Of a DNA stretch of 64,000 nt, positions 1 to 11,499 are shown piece after piece (the stretch's first letter is position 1; each line of letters opens with the position of its first letter). The notes under the pieces were generated by a model, which was given only the letters and a program-made list of their open reading frames with translations, was not told where the DNA came from and made no database searches. The stretch lies in assembly GCA_035079385.1 (NCBI GenBank), contig JAVHKY010000052.1:3906001-3970000 (forward strand), in the 5' to 3' direction. The translations under genes and the position numbers were made by a program. The DNA comes from Aspidiotus rigidus (Eukaryota > Arthropoda > Insecta > Hemiptera > Diaspididae).

Positions 1-217
1 TACAAGCCGGAGTGGTGATTTACTTGACAACAGCGCAGTAGGTGAAACATAACACAGGCGTACATGGGAGTTGGACAAAATATTGAAAATATCCAGAAAA
101 ATATAGATTTTCATAAAAAATTCGAGAGAATGAAAGTTGTTGCCCTTAAAATTTTATAGCTAAAAGGATTGACTTGAACTTTTCGCGAGAGAGGCATTTC
201 ACATGTAAAATTTTCAC

Positions 218-1289
218 TTACTGCGCAGTTGCCGGTTTTACTATTCCGGCCTGTAATTGAAGTTGGCTGTGATCCAGGGCCTCTGAAAATATGCTTTCAA
301 CATATATATTGAAGAACGTAGGCGACAGAATACACCCTTGACGTACATTTTTCTTCATCTCGAATTCATCCGAAAGTGAGCCATCATTCAGTTTCACCTT
401 AGCCATTTGCCGCCAGTACAAGTTTCGGATAATTCTGGCATCTTTACCGTGAACTCCGGCTCTCTCTAAGATCCCCATCATCCGTTCATGTTTCACACTG
501 TCAAACGCTTTCTCGTAATCAATGAAACACGTATAAACATTTTTGCGCTGGTCATAACAGGTTTGTACTAGCGTGTTAAGCCAGAAAATGGCCTCTTGTG
601 TGCCCACACCACTTTTGAAGCCAAACTGAGCTTCCCCACTCAACGATTCGAGTTTTCTAAAAAGTCTGGTGTGAAGAATTTTAAGGAATATTTTAAGCGC
701 GTGACTCATGAGACAAATTGGGCGGTGATCCTTGCATTTTGATGCCTTTGGTTTCTTAGGGAGCATCACAAAAGTGGATTGTAACCAGTCAGTAGGTATT
801 TCGCCGCTGTTATATATCTGGTTGAAGAACTTCGTCAACATATCCAGATTGCCACCTTCGACCATTTTTAGAAATTCTGCGTGTATTCCATCTGGTCCTG
901 GTGCCTCGTTACCTTTGGCGGTTTTTATTGCGTGTTCGACCTCACTTTTCAGTATTTCTGGTCCTGAAAGTTCCTCGTTACGTTGAGATTGGAGAAGTGG
1001 TTCCATGTTGTCTTCGAATAATCCTTCGGTGTAACTTTTCCAGAGTTCTTTAATTTGTTGATTGTCCGTGATTGGTATTTTATTTTCGTCATAGAGTATA
1101 GCGAAGTTCTTTTGTTCTTTTATGTAGGTTAAATAAGTCGCCTTTTCGCTGGAGATCCTCTAGTTCCGCGCTTCTTTCCTCCATCCATTTCTCCTTTGCT
1201 TGTTTCATTTCCCTTCGTATATCCTTGTGTATCTTCTTATATCTGGCTTCGTCTTGATTAATTTTGCGTTGTCGGCGAGTTTCCATCAT
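218..1289 (-). pseudogene. RTE reverse transcriptase, truncated before YADD
   Basis: The main piece (1006-218) shows the RT finger and palm blocks in order: APGPDGIHAEFLK, DHRPICLMS, QFGFKSGVGTQEAI, motif A FIDYEKAFDSVKHE with its catalytic Asp, and RQGCILSPTFFNIY (motif B). Soon after motif B the protein loses likeness and stops at 218, just where motif C (YADD) should come. The lysine-rich linker (1289-1089) joining endonuclease and RT is in another frame. With motif C missing the RT cannot polymerise. The 1-216 stretch shows no continuation of the domain. Confidence 0.85.
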
Positions 1290-1345
1290 CTATTATATCT
1301 CGTCCGTCATCCACTCCTGCTTTTTGTGTCTGGTCGAATTGCCAA

Positions 1346-2307
1346 TTATTTCCTCGGCGCTCTCCAACAGACTGCTCTTAATTGAGAACCACGTACTCTC
1401 ACCTTACTAAGTTCTGTGTTTATACCGCGTGCATACGAATCCTTCACTTGTTTATTCGTCAGTAGTTTACGTGTGTCGATCTTCTTGGAGTGTGCTGCTC
1501 TCTTAGTTTTAGCTAATTTAAGGGAAGTATTTGCTATTACAGGAGTGTGGTCGGAGCCGATGTCCGCACCTGGGTAGGTACATACTCTCCTTATGAAGTT
1601 GCGAAATCTTTTGTTGATCAGAATAAAATCGATCTGATTCCTCACTATATGACCTGGTTTATCTTGTGGTGACCTCCAGTTGTATAGTCTCCTCGGAGGT
1701 TGTTTGAACCACGTGTTGCTAACGACTAGGTCCTTCTCCAAGCAGTAATCCACCAATCTGTTGCCTCTTTCGTTTCTGTCCCCTAGAGCGTACGGTCCAA
1801 CTATGTTGGTTACTCCATCGCTGCCAATTTCGGCGTTGAAATCTCCCACCACTATGTTGATTTCGTCTTTTCTTGTTGTTTTTAGTGCTCTATGGATTTC
1901 CTCACAGAATTTGTCCACTTCATCGTTGAGATTATCAGCCGTTGGTGCGTACGTTAGAATTACGTTCATTTTGATTGGTTTGGTGTCGATTTGGATCAGC
2001 TGACCCTGTTTGATATTGGGACAAATTTTGTCACGGCTTTGGCTATCTCATTCCTCATAACCACACCTCCATGTCTCAGAAGGCAGTTTGACTGATCGCC
2101 GCAAGAGTAGTACATAACGTATTTTTCTGCGTCGTATCTGCCCGACGACATCCACTTGACCTCACTGCTTCCCATCACATCCACATCCAGTCCTTCAACA
2201 TCTCTCACCAGGTTCTGCACTTTTTCAGTCATGAAAAGGCTTTTTACATTCCACGTTCCGATTTTTCGAATATTATCTTTAAGCCAAAGCCGGGTTATTC
2301 TTAGCAC
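1346..2307 (-). pseudogene. RTE endonuclease domain (frameshifted)
   Basis: This domain would nick target DNA for target-primed reverse transcription. The first piece (2307-1996) has GTWNV near its start and SEVKW, typical of exonuclease-endonuclease-phosphatase folds. The second piece (1969-1346) has VVGDFNAEIG, then NRLVDYC, NQIDFILI and GSDHTPV. The GDFN and SDH blocks hold the catalytic Asp and His of the family. The two pieces are in different frames with a break near 1970-1996, so no full-length protein can be made. Family assignment rests on these motifs and is secure at the level of LINE endonuclease; the RTE clade is inferred from overall likeness. Confidence 0.85.
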
Positions 2308-2589
2308 CCTCTGGTCAACTAAAGACCTGCCCGGGACTGAGGGCCATGGCTTTATATTTCTCCGACACGATAGATAATTTTCCTGGGGAAGTGTACTGTA
2401 GTGGTTTCTCGTGGCCTCCTACAGGATTTTCTGTTGGGGTCAACTCCCTTAGCCTTTGGAGTTCCCACTCCTCTGTACGAGGCAGTAGTTGTGGTTTTTC
2501 TGTTAGGGTATCCCTCCCTTAGCCTTTGGGGCTAGCCTTCCCTCTACCGCAAGGCAGCGGTGTGACCTACTACATACGTTAAAGAAAGT

Positions 2590-2973
2590 CAGGGTGTCTA
2601 CCAGAATTGAAAAATGGAAATAGTTGACATTAGTTGACCTTTTTTCGATATTTTATTTGACCCTAAAAAATATCAAACTCCTCCCCCCCTCACCCTCTCT
2701 AAACTAATATCGTAATTTTGGTATTTTTTTATTCGTTTGCAAGAATTAATATTTAATTGAGAAAAGTGTCATTTTAAAAGTCAGAAGTTTGTTGATTATA
2801 CCTTGATCTTGTGCATATAGGAAGACATGTGAAAAACATTCTTTACACAAAATTATGCATTTTTGGACTTTTTAGTTGACCTACGGATAGAAAAGTTGAC
2901 TTTACTTGACTTAGTTGACCATATTTCAAAAAAGTTGACTTTAATTGACTTAGTTGACCTGGTAGACACCCTG
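2590..2973. mobile_element. 384-bp terminal-inverted-repeat MITE
   Basis: Both ends carry a perfect 13-bp inverted repeat, CAGGGTGTCTACC. The element is flanked by AAAGT on both sides (2585-2589 and 2974-2978), a candidate 5-bp target duplication. Inside, 'agttgac' words recur near both ends in an irregular tandem manner (2615-2640 and 2875-2965). There is no coding potential. The superfamily is uncertain: the ends look hAT-like, but a 5-bp duplication does not fit the usual 8 bp. Confidence 0.7.
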
Positions 2974-2978
2974 AAAGT

Positions 2979-5500
2979 GTGGCGTAAAATTGCCGCGCGT
3001 CGCAGTACCTTCTTCGATAGAATTCGCTACGAAACTTTTAATGGGTTACGCGCGTTCTTGCTATATGTTGAGTGATTTCTGGAAGAGATTTCGAAAAAAT
3101 TAATGTCCGGTAAAAATTGTGTCGGGAAAAAACTGTCAGGTTTCTTATATCGGAATTTTTCAACAGAATCCTTCAGCGGCGAGAGTGACGTTTTCCACGA
3201 CTCGTTCAATTTGCTCTTGTGTCGCAACACATTGAACTCATTGTGAAGAAGGTCACTTTTGCCACTCATCTAGAAATATATACCATTCTTGTTGTAGTGA
3301 AACAATCAAATCCATGCACTACATTGCACATCAAAAATTGAAATCGGAGGTCGGTTAACCTGTGAGCTACTCAGCTGTGTTGTCAATTCAGTGGATGGTA
3401 GGGCTTCGAAGTTTGTTTATCAACTGTCGCTCTTCGAGTACAATTAGTGGGAGCCCTACCAAAATCTGGCTCTGATCTGTATGTAATGTGGATAATTATA
3501 TTTCATATCTTTTGAATTTTCTTTTTCTTATGGTGGAAATAACTACGAATACCTAATTATTCATGTTGTTCGAAAATAAAAAGTCAGTATTTTAAAATGT
3601 TTCAAGTAATACACCATATCACGAAAAAAAAATAAAAAATACCATATTCACTCGTATATTTTATGAATGATGTATTATTACTTTATTCGACGAGCCGACT
3701 CATGCATATGATAACATTTAGGTTTCAAAAGCTTTCTCTAAACTAAAAATGAACGAGTAAAATATAAACTCTTTAGAAGATCTCGCGACATTTCTATTAT
3801 ATACAGTACAGACCGCACAACGTCAATATCACCGAACAAAAGATTTTTGTCGCTCATAAACACTCGCACCCTGGCAGGTCGATATTCGACGACAATTAGA
3901 ACAGAGATTTAATTAGAAGTGGGTTTGAAAGGCGCAAGAATGCGTGCGTAAATTGTTCAATTTCGTAGCTTTTTTTGTGCGTGTGTCATTTTATTGTATT
4001 TTGTACTACTTTGAAGTGTGACGATGAAGAACAGAAGGGAGAGAGAAGAAAATACGTTAGCGTACGCGTCAAACGCAATTTGCTTTTATCGTAGACGATT
4101 TCCTAGCAAAAGGACAATAAAATAACGTCACCGATGCTATTTTCTGTTCAGTCATGTGTTCAATGTTTGGCCTCTAACGTTGATTTTCTTCTATTTACTA
4201 CATTTGCTAAATAAGTTATAGGTATGACGACAACAATGAGAAGAAGGAACAAGTCACAATGTTCCGATGCTTCGATTTAAGTGGTTCACGATACTTTACC
4301 GTAAACCTCTCTCAAGAGTCTTGCTATAAGAAGTACGAAAGTCAAACCGTATTTTCCGTCCGTAAGTAGTGATAAGAACTTTTTTTTTTCTTTCATTTGG
4401 TTTTCCGAAATGCAAGGTATCGAGTAAACTACGGGTTTATCTTATTTTCTTTTTCCATCTTTCAATTCCACCGCCTATATTGGAAAAGAATCCCCGACTC
4501 CTTTTTGTTATCATATTCATGGATGAAAAATATTCCTCAAGACTACCCGACATTATTATTATTATCATTATCATTTATTAGGATGTAGAATTATAGAACC
4601 TTTCAAGATTGCGCACGAGTATAAAACAGAAACAAAGAAGAGAACGAATAAAAAGAAAACTGTACAGAAAATTATGAAAAATGAAAGCGGCTTAACCTCT
4701 TTTGTGTTTTCAATCCATTAGTAAAATTGAAAATACATGAGAAAGAAGGAGAAAAAATCGCAGTATACGAAATTTTGACGAGAAAAAGATGCAGATAACG
4801 AAGCTGTCGTTGTTGTGAGGAAGAAAGAGAGGGAAAAGGGAAAGAAAGTATTTTAACGTCCTGCTTTTGGATTTTTTTCCTCAATCGAGATTTTATTGAA
4901 GTTATATTCGTACCGTATTCGTTTTCATCGAAATTCTTCTACTTACACCTCCCCCTTTCATCTGCGTTTACCTTCGTTTTTTTTTTCCTCTTTTGTCATT
5001 CTTTTGTCACGACGACAAAAGCTACGGCGCGCGGTTTTCATATCATCTGTTGTCTCAAACCTTGTTCTGTTTTTTTTATTATTTTTTCTTTTCTTTCTCC
5101 TATCTATTAAAAAGATCTTTGGAAGCTCTCAGAAATCGCATCGTATTTCCGATTTTCAATACGACAACAATGATACTACAGTTCTTTTTCAGTTACGTAG
5201 CGCTAACGAAAGAATTAACGACAATTTCTTGAGTTCAGAAGTGCACGACATTCTTTAATTTTGAAAAATAATTTTTTTGAGCATACTCGTCTTGTTTTTT
5301 TATCCGTCTCTTACGTTTCGCGAGTCTGGAAATTTTTATATTTTATTGTTTATTGTTCGGAAAAACAAATATGAAAAGTCTTCACTCGTATGAATTCCAC
5401 AACTTTATGGTATACAGATATTTTACTGAATTTTGTCCATCATTCCCCGTTCTCTCCATTCACTCGAATAACTCCTATCCAGAAAGAGTAAACGTGTAGC
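2979..5500. other. No recognisable gene
   Basis: The stretch is AT-rich with many T or A runs. A weak hairpin is formed by ggtagggct at 3397-3405 and agccctacc at 3452-3460. Open frames such as 4896-5258 lie in poly-pyrimidine sequence, look like artefacts of T-richness, and have no known motif. Confidence 0.6.
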
Positions 5501-5531
5501 TTATACTTAGTCTCACATTGTTACAACTGTG

Positions 5532-5595
5532 ATGGACCGTGCGAAATACGTGGTAGTAATATTCGTTCTGTACTGTGATACATCCCAGCCTGAAG
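5532..5595 (+). CDS. Candidate first exon: signal peptide ending at a splice donor
   Basis: An ATG at 5532 opens a 21-codon frame reading MDRAKYVVVIFVLYC and then DTSQPE. This has a basic start, a hydrophobic core and a small-residue stretch, like an insect secretory signal. The frame runs straight into GAAG|GTAAAA, a good splice donor with GT at 5596. One base (G) is carried over the junction. The next fitting exon on the same strand is at 9151, with a PLE filling the supposed intron. I do not recognise the protein. A 64-base frame with a hydrophobic stretch can arise by chance, so this is a hypothesis. Confidence 0.3.
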
Positions 5596-5681
5596 GTAAA
5601 ATAACCGACACTTTGGCATTAGGCTTTTAATGGAGTAAAATTGTATTGATACGATTTGTCTAATTATGGCCACATAATTAT

Positions 5682-7743
5682 ACTGAAAGAAGGTATACTC
5701 AAAGGAGTACTTAACGAAGAGTAATTTGCGAAGACCACAGAACTATTGAAAAACACCGGAGCGCTTTCGGTTAAACAACCATTGTCAACAGAGACATGGA
5801 AACAACTAAACGAACTACGACTGGAAACAAGAACATCCAAGGAAGTCAGGACTGAACTAGTGAGTCATCACGATGTGAATCATACTCATAAACAAGTTCA
5901 ATCAACCACTAATCAGGTATGGTTGTCGCTATTCAAATGACAGATAATTTCAACGTTTACAATGCAAGAGGAGGACCTCGGACCCGTCTTTCATATCATA
6001 GCCATTCGCAATTAGGTGGTCCGCAAACGCTGATTCACCTAAATTCTTATTTTCCCACGCCTTCCTGTGTTCAGAAATTCCAATTTGTAGCTGACGGTCA
6101 GTTTCGCCGATGTAAACTCATTTACAATCATTACTTGCCATCACTACTCTCGACCGATTGAATAGAGTCTTTCAACTTGACGAATAAGCTTTTAACAGTA
6201 TTAAGGTTGCAATAAGAAGGCCGAAAACCAAATGGCCGGAGGACACGACCCAATTGAGGAGAAAACTTCCCCAAGAACGGGAGCCTCATCCACCGCTCTC
6301 TAGTGTCTAGGGCTGGATTGCGAGGGAGGAAGGTGGTGGAATCCAGGCAGTTCCAAGTAACTTTCCTTTGAATCATACGGGCAATATCTAGATTGACCTC
6401 ATTCACTCAGGCCAAATGCTTTATAGTCAATAGCTCCTTGTGGAAGGCGGACTGACCCAACTGAATATTGGTCAACCGATGAATTGAGCTGTTAAAAGCA
6501 GCGAATATGTGGGCGACAGGGCAAAAAGATTTGCCGCGGACAGTAAAATCGGTCGAAATATCTTCCCTTTCAATGGCAAATTCATGGACGCCGTCTCTAC
6601 TCGTATCAGAGATCGTCAAGACCAAGTAATTAATGGATGAACCGCCAACTTCCAAGGCAAATTTTATGGAAGGGTACTGGACCTCCAAAAGGAGGTATCG
6701 GAAAGCAGTCCACACAACACATCGTCGACGTACCTGTGCCACTGAAATATATGACTCAAGGATACCGAGCCAGAGGAGAAGAGATCGAGCTCAAATGTAG
6801 ACATAAAGAACTCCGAGATAAGGGAACCCACAGGAAGACCAATGGGGATACCAACCTCCTCAGGAAACTCGAAAAGTCTCCCATCGAATTTACAAAACTT
6901 GGGAGACCAACAAATATTAAGCAAATTAAAAAATTCTGCCAATTCTTCGTGACAAATACTAGATTGAACTAAAATGTCTCCTATGTGTTAGAAGTCAATT
7001 GCTTTAGGGATATTGGGAAATAGGCCGACCATATCAAATGAATTAAGGGTCGAACCCGGCGGAAGAATGACGTCTTCAAGCCTATCAGCCGAGGGAACCG
7101 ATTTTTCACAGAGTAGGACTCAAAATCTACTCTAGATTTGAACCAACAGTCTACGAATCTCGCTAGGGAGTACGTGGGAGAAGATACAAAGGAAACGGCA
7201 GGACGCATTGGAGTATCTTTCTTATGGACCTCGGGTCGCACATACAAGAGGGGAGCACAGGATTAGGTTCAAGGAGCGACCTTTTCAACGATGGGCTTTT
7301 AATAAGAACCTCGCAGCTGTTAATCACGCGTCTAGCTTCTTTCACGTGTTTAGGAAAATTGAAGCGGTCATTTTCCTTAGCACTACACTAGTTGAGAACG
7401 TCACAGACCTTGGAGACGTAAGAGGACTTTCCCATCACGACAATGGTATTACCTTTGTCAGCCTTCGTAATGATCAAGCTCCTCCCTGACGTTTTTATTT
7501 ATCCCTTTGATCACCTCAACAGCAAAGTCGTTTATGCGAGGGAGGGGGATATTCCGGACTAGGTTCGTACAATTTTTTGGGTTATTAACCCCAGGTTCAA
7601 TTTTCCTAGCTAGGTCAGCAACCACATTAGGCAAAGCATCAACATTACTGAGAGAGGGTAACACAAACTTTAAACCGTTCTCCAGGAGGTTCAACTCATC
7701 GCTATAGAACTCAACCTGCCCTTCCATAAAATTTACATTGAAG
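5682..7743 (-). mobile_element. Penelope-like element, family A copy 1
   Basis: Minus-strand coding remains run from an N-terminal part (7743-7458) through RT to the C-terminal region near 5950, all in short frames with shifts between them. The order matches PLEs: N-terminal domain, RT, then a GIY-YIG endonuclease. The 3' tail (5682-5800) carries the block 'gcgctttcggttaaacaacc', also found in copies 3 and 4. The first 980 bases are repeated in inverted orientation at 7744-8662. PLEs are known to have terminal repeats in direct or inverted orientation, so this copy may show such an arrangement. Confidence 0.85.
5950..7743 (-). pseudogene. PLE reverse transcriptase with decayed GIY-YIG region
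   Basis: RT motifs are visible in separate frames. Near 7247-7180 there is a block reading VRPEVHKKDTPMRPAVSF, matching the PLE 'LPKVHK...MRPVVSF' motif. At 6942-6664 comes GIPIGLPVGSLIS followed by HRYVDDVLC, where YVDD (6721-6732) is motif C. Then come IKFALEVGGSSINYLVL (6742 onward) and the thumb region, ending with LPFLGKFSPQLGRVLRPFGFRP (6406-6131, quoted in part). The GIY-YIG endonuclease that should follow (6160-5950) is broken into short frames. The copy is inactive, but the YVDD motif is still intact. Confidence 0.8.
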
Positions 7744-8662
7744 GTTGGCGGTTCATCCAATAACTACTTGGACTTGACGATCTCTGAAAAGATACTTCGA
7801 CCGATTTTACTGTCCACGGCAAATCTTTTTGCCCTGTCGCCCACATATTCGCTGCTTTTAACAGCTCAATTCATCGGTTGACCAATATTCAGTTGGGTCA
7901 GTCCGCCTTCCACAAGGAGCTATTGACTATAAAGCATTTGGCCTGAGTGAATGAGGTCAATCTAGATATTGCCCGTATGATTCAAAGGAAAGTTACTTGG
8001 AACTGCCTGGATTCCACCACCTCCCTCCCTCGCAATCCGGCCCTAGACACTAGAAAGCGGTGGATAAGGCTCCCGTTCTTGGGGAAGTTTTCTCCTCAAT
8101 TGGGTCGTGTCCTCCGGCCATTTGGTTTTCGGCCTGTTTATTGCAACCTTAATACTGTTAAAAGCTTATTCGTCAAGTTGAAAGACTCTATTCAATCGGT
8201 CCAGAGTAGTGATGCTGGCAAGTAATGATTGTAAATGAGTTTACATCGGCGAAACTGACCGTCAGCTATAAATTGGAATTTCTGAACTCAGGAAGGCGTG
8301 GGAAAATAAGAATTTAGGTGAATCAGCGTTTGCGGGCCATCTAATTGCGAATGTCTTGCATTGTAAACGTTGAAATCATCTGTCATTTGAATAGCGACAA
8401 CGTTGAGGTGCTCAACAGGTATATACCTGATGAGTGGTTGATTGAACTTGTTTATGAGTATGATTCACATAGTGAGGACTCACTAGTTCAGTCCTGACTT
8501 CTTTGGGTATTCTTGTTTCCAGCCTTAGTTGGTTTAGTTGCTTTCTTGTCTCCGTTGACAATGGTTGTTTAACCGAAAGCGCTCCGGAGTTTTAGATATT
8601 TCTGTGGTCTTTGCAAATTACTCTTCATTGTACTCCTTCGAGTAAGCCTCCTTTCAAGAGTG
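7744..8662 (+). mobile_element. Inverted partial copy of the same PLE
   Basis: This stretch is close to the reverse complement of 5682-6660. Long runs, for example around 7910-7990 against 6360-6430, are identical. It begins with the frame VGGSS and ends in the PLE tail, including 'accgaaagcgctccgg' and the terminal 'gtactccttcgagta' block. About 40 bases present in the left arm (6563-6605) are missing here. The frame 7947-8225 repeats the thumb region seen in copy 1. The GIY-YIG part is again broken. Confidence 0.85.
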
Positions 8663-9056
8663 AAATCGATTCACAGGACTAGACTAAAGTTGAACTGCTG
8701 GAACTGTCTAGAACTGCGCTTAATCGTCAAGATACATAGGGTTTTATACCAGAATTACAGAAGGGGAAATTTGGAGTGTAATAGGGGATAACCAGGTATG
8801 CCGATAACCAATTACAAAATATGAATTCTGAGGGGAATAATTATAATGAGTCGTGTGCAAATTAGAGTATAGGATAAGTATTCTTGGAAATAAGTGTAAA
8901 GAGTATATGGACAGATGACGTGTGCGCGAAAGCTTTTTGGTATTTCATTGTCACAAAATTTTTTTAGCTGTATTACACACTGCTATAAGTTACAAAATTT
9001 TTAGTGAAAATTGATCGGTCGAATGGACTCGATCCTCAATTATCGATTCTGCTGAG
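8663..9056. other. No recognisable feature
   Basis: Unique-looking AT-rich sequence between the PLE end and the candidate second exon. I see no motif or repeat in it. Confidence 0.5.
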
Positions 9057-9150
9057 TTGACTTTCCTCAAAAAGCGAAGTATCTATTTTCTCTTTATTCT
9101 ATATTATTGTGCTACTAATCCCATAATCTCTCATGTCAAAATTCTAAGAG

Positions 9151-9305
9151 ACATCAGAATGAACCATGATTCAGTAATTTATTTGCAAAAGATAATACAG
9201 TTTGCCGAGACCATGATGAAGAAACGTGTATGTCGTTACTTTATGCATATGTCGGCTAACTTTCAAAGCTATCGACTCGAGAGTTATTGCGGTAACAGAT
9301 CGTAG
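9151..9305 (+). CDS. Candidate second and last exon of a small secreted protein
   Basis: The frame ends at TAG 9303-9305. A pyrimidine-rich stretch (9085-9140) precedes an AG at 9149-9150, and joining there to the donor at 5595 keeps the reading frame (G plus AC gives Asp). The joined product would be about 72 residues with a predicted signal peptide and two cysteines in this exon (RVCRY and SYCGN). AATAAA lies 228 bases past the stop, at 9533. The phase match has a one-in-three chance of being accidental. Alternatively the open frame from 9057 is noise. Confidence 0.28.
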
Positions 9306-9532
9306 GTTGTTTTTGGCTTAGTTCCTAATTTCTTTGCTGGAAAAGACGTGAGTACGTCCGAACTCGACACAAACAGATTTACGTATATATTTTATATATC
9401 CCAACCGTCTAATAGTCCTCCTCGACGCGGATATGACGCATACTCGATTGTATATATGTATAGTCTTGTTAAGGGTGGTATCGAATCGGCAACTTGGTAA
9501 TTTCGCCCAGGGAGATCTGTAAATATTTCGTC

Positions 9533-9538
9533 AATAAA
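9533..9538 (+). promoter_or_regulatory. Possible polyadenylation signal
   Basis: AATAAA on the plus strand, downstream of the candidate exon at 9151-9305. Such hexamers are frequent in AT-rich DNA. Confidence 0.2.
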
Positions 9539-9539
9539 G

Positions 9540-11320
9540 GCGTTCTACCTGAACTTCTTATTCGTCAAGATTAGCCACTAATGAATCACCGATTAATCGT
9601 GGGTGGTCTGTGTGATCTGCCATTCAGTTTTTATTTTTTATACGGTATAAACGTGCGTCCTTGTATGACCAAAATCATGTAAAGAGAGCAAAAAAAAAAA
9701 AAAAAAAAAATGTGGGACATGAAATACAACTTTTTAGATTGTTTTTCAAGAGCATGAGTCCGACGCCGATTTGTGGCATTTGCGGCTTATATTTCAACGA
9801 AAGATAGAAAAAACCGCTACAGACTCCTCGACGACGACAAGTAACATTGAAAAAATTTCCAGAAAGTAGGCAAAATCAAATATTAGATTTGTTTGAAAAC
9901 GCATTAGACAGCCGCTCATCTCGGCCACCCTCAAGCCGGTACGCACCACCCAGCAGGTACTTACTGCTCATTTTTGCTGCTTCGACACTTCAAAAGAATG
10001 ACGATATATTTTATTGTTACATCAACAGGGGAGGAAGAAGAAGAAAAACGAAAAAAAAAATACACAAGAGGATTAAAATTTTACTCCGATTCTAATACAT
10101 ATTACATTTCACGTATCACACAAGAGCGAAACCAATCAAATAAAAGTGAGGAATAAACATATTCAGTGATTTGTTTCGTAAAATTAGAGCGTGAAATATC
10201 TTTTGCTTCGCCAAACAAAAAAAATAAGAGTGGGTGAGCTTAGGCCGCATATTCGACGCCACATAGGTACTCATCAACTGTCTCCGTGTGGGCGAAATAG
10301 GCAAGGTAAATGTCGTATAATAGACGAAACCCCTACTGCTCATATCAATAAATTTCTTTTCAGTAAATCGTCTCACCGATAAAGTTGTTTGGCGGTGGCC
10401 TATCAGTCGAAATAGTCCATGAAGTTTGCACATTTAGATGCCGCTGGTTACTAATTTCAAATGTGACGACGGTTTCATGTCGTGCACTTTCAATTTCCCC
10501 GATCGTATTGTGGAATTGATTTTAGTTATCGCCCTGAAAATCGTATACAAAATATCGATAATGAAACCCCAACTGGACTTCGTAGTTTTTTTTTTCTTTT
10601 TTTTTCGAAAGGAGAGCAGCCGAAAGAATTGTATACTAAACTCGAGGGATGATCAATTGATTTTGTAACAAGTCTACACCATTAAATAATTCACACAATA
10701 TCAAGATTCGATGAAATCTTGTATTGATAATTCCGTTGAAAATTAATCGCTAAGAGTACACGTTGTTCATTACATAATTCTTACACTCCCTCGATTTCGT
10801 ATAGTAGTATGCTGATATTTGTTTCGTCCGGAAGATGATAAATAAAAGGCAGTAAAGGAAGAAGAGGAAGTATACCTGAAAATACTTCTCCGTGAAGCTG
10901 TATCATGTTGAAAAAAAAACAAGAGAGTTTTTTGTAGAGCTACCAATGTGATTTCTTATCGATTGAGCCAAGTAACATATTCTCGATGCGGTGGATGATA
11001 AAATTTTGACAAGCAATGTACGAGTAAATAATTTTAGGTGATATTCACAGGTCTAGAGAATGTACTTATTTTTGAAACTCCTCAATCCCTTCATACAAAC
11101 TGAGTCTTTTTTCAGCTCATCTTATTTTGGCTAAGCTCTTGACCATCTTTGCTCAAGAAATCTCTTTGAATCTTTCTGTGTGGATTAGTTTTAGTCAATT
11201 GTTTTTTCGGTCCATAAGATTATTTTTTTGTCCATCTTTAATTGAATCTTTCCGTGTCAATCATTTTCGGTCATTTTTCTCGATCTCATTTTTCTGGTGG
11301 TGCTCACGCCAAACCAGTGC
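9540..11320. other. No recognisable gene
   Basis: There is an A19-20 run near 9690. Otherwise this is AT-rich unique-looking sequence with short chance frames and no recognisable repeat. Confidence 0.5.
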
Positions 11321-11324
11321 AGTG

Positions 11325-11495
11325 TAGATCTTTTTAACAGGGAACCTGTTCTATGGTTTTTTTTTTCTTTGAGAAATTCGCCGTGCACCGTCCGGCAAAA
11401 AACTTGGAAAAATTTCGACTCTCAAGCTATAGTATACGATAGGAAAGGGACTTGGAAAAATTTCGAATTCCGAGCTATGGGCCAATTGAAATGAA
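11325..11495. repeat. Minisatellite-family repeat, short copy (H1)
   Basis: It starts with the hairpin word aacagggaacctgtt, then a GC-rich 'gccgtgcaccgtccggc' block, then two units of 'gacttggaaaaatttcga...agctat'. The same blocks occur at 20.7, 36.7, 47.6 and 57.5-59.0 kb. It interrupts the MULE transposase fragment that starts at 11500. Confidence 0.7.
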
Positions 11496-11499
11496 GCTG

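Larger units (their letters stand above)
217..2583 (-). mobile_element. RTE-type non-LTR retrotransposon, decayed
   Basis: Read on the minus strand, an apurinic/apyrimidinic-type endonuclease (2307 to 1346) is followed by a linker (1289 to 1089) and a reverse transcriptase (1006 to 218). This is the order of RTE-clade LINEs, known from CFDP2/BovB-like and insect endonuclease-RT proteins. The three coding pieces lie in different frames, so the copy is dead. It also stops before the YADD active site, so the 3' end is missing, which is the reverse of the usual 5' truncation of LINEs. The stretch 2310-2583 would be the 5' untranslated part. It contains two similar blocks of about 60 bp, each with 'cccttagcctttgg'. 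A short inverted-repeat element begins at 2590. Confidence 0.85.

Noticed and set aside
3397..3460. Short hairpin as a MITE
   Set aside because: Only nine paired bases and no flanking duplication.
4896..5258. 120-codon frame with membrane-like stretches
   Set aside because: The hydrophobicity comes from T-rich sequence; no true ATG at the listed start and no motif.
7208..7489. Plus-strand frames of 80-110 codons across the PLE copies
   Set aside because: They are antisense to PLE coding sequence, which is recognisable on the minus strand.
8430..8460. Hammerhead-ribozyme-like CTGATGAG in the PLE tail region
   Set aside because: PLE terminal repeats can carry hammerheads, but this word lies inside the former coding frame (IPDEW block) and lacks the matching stem and GAAA partner.
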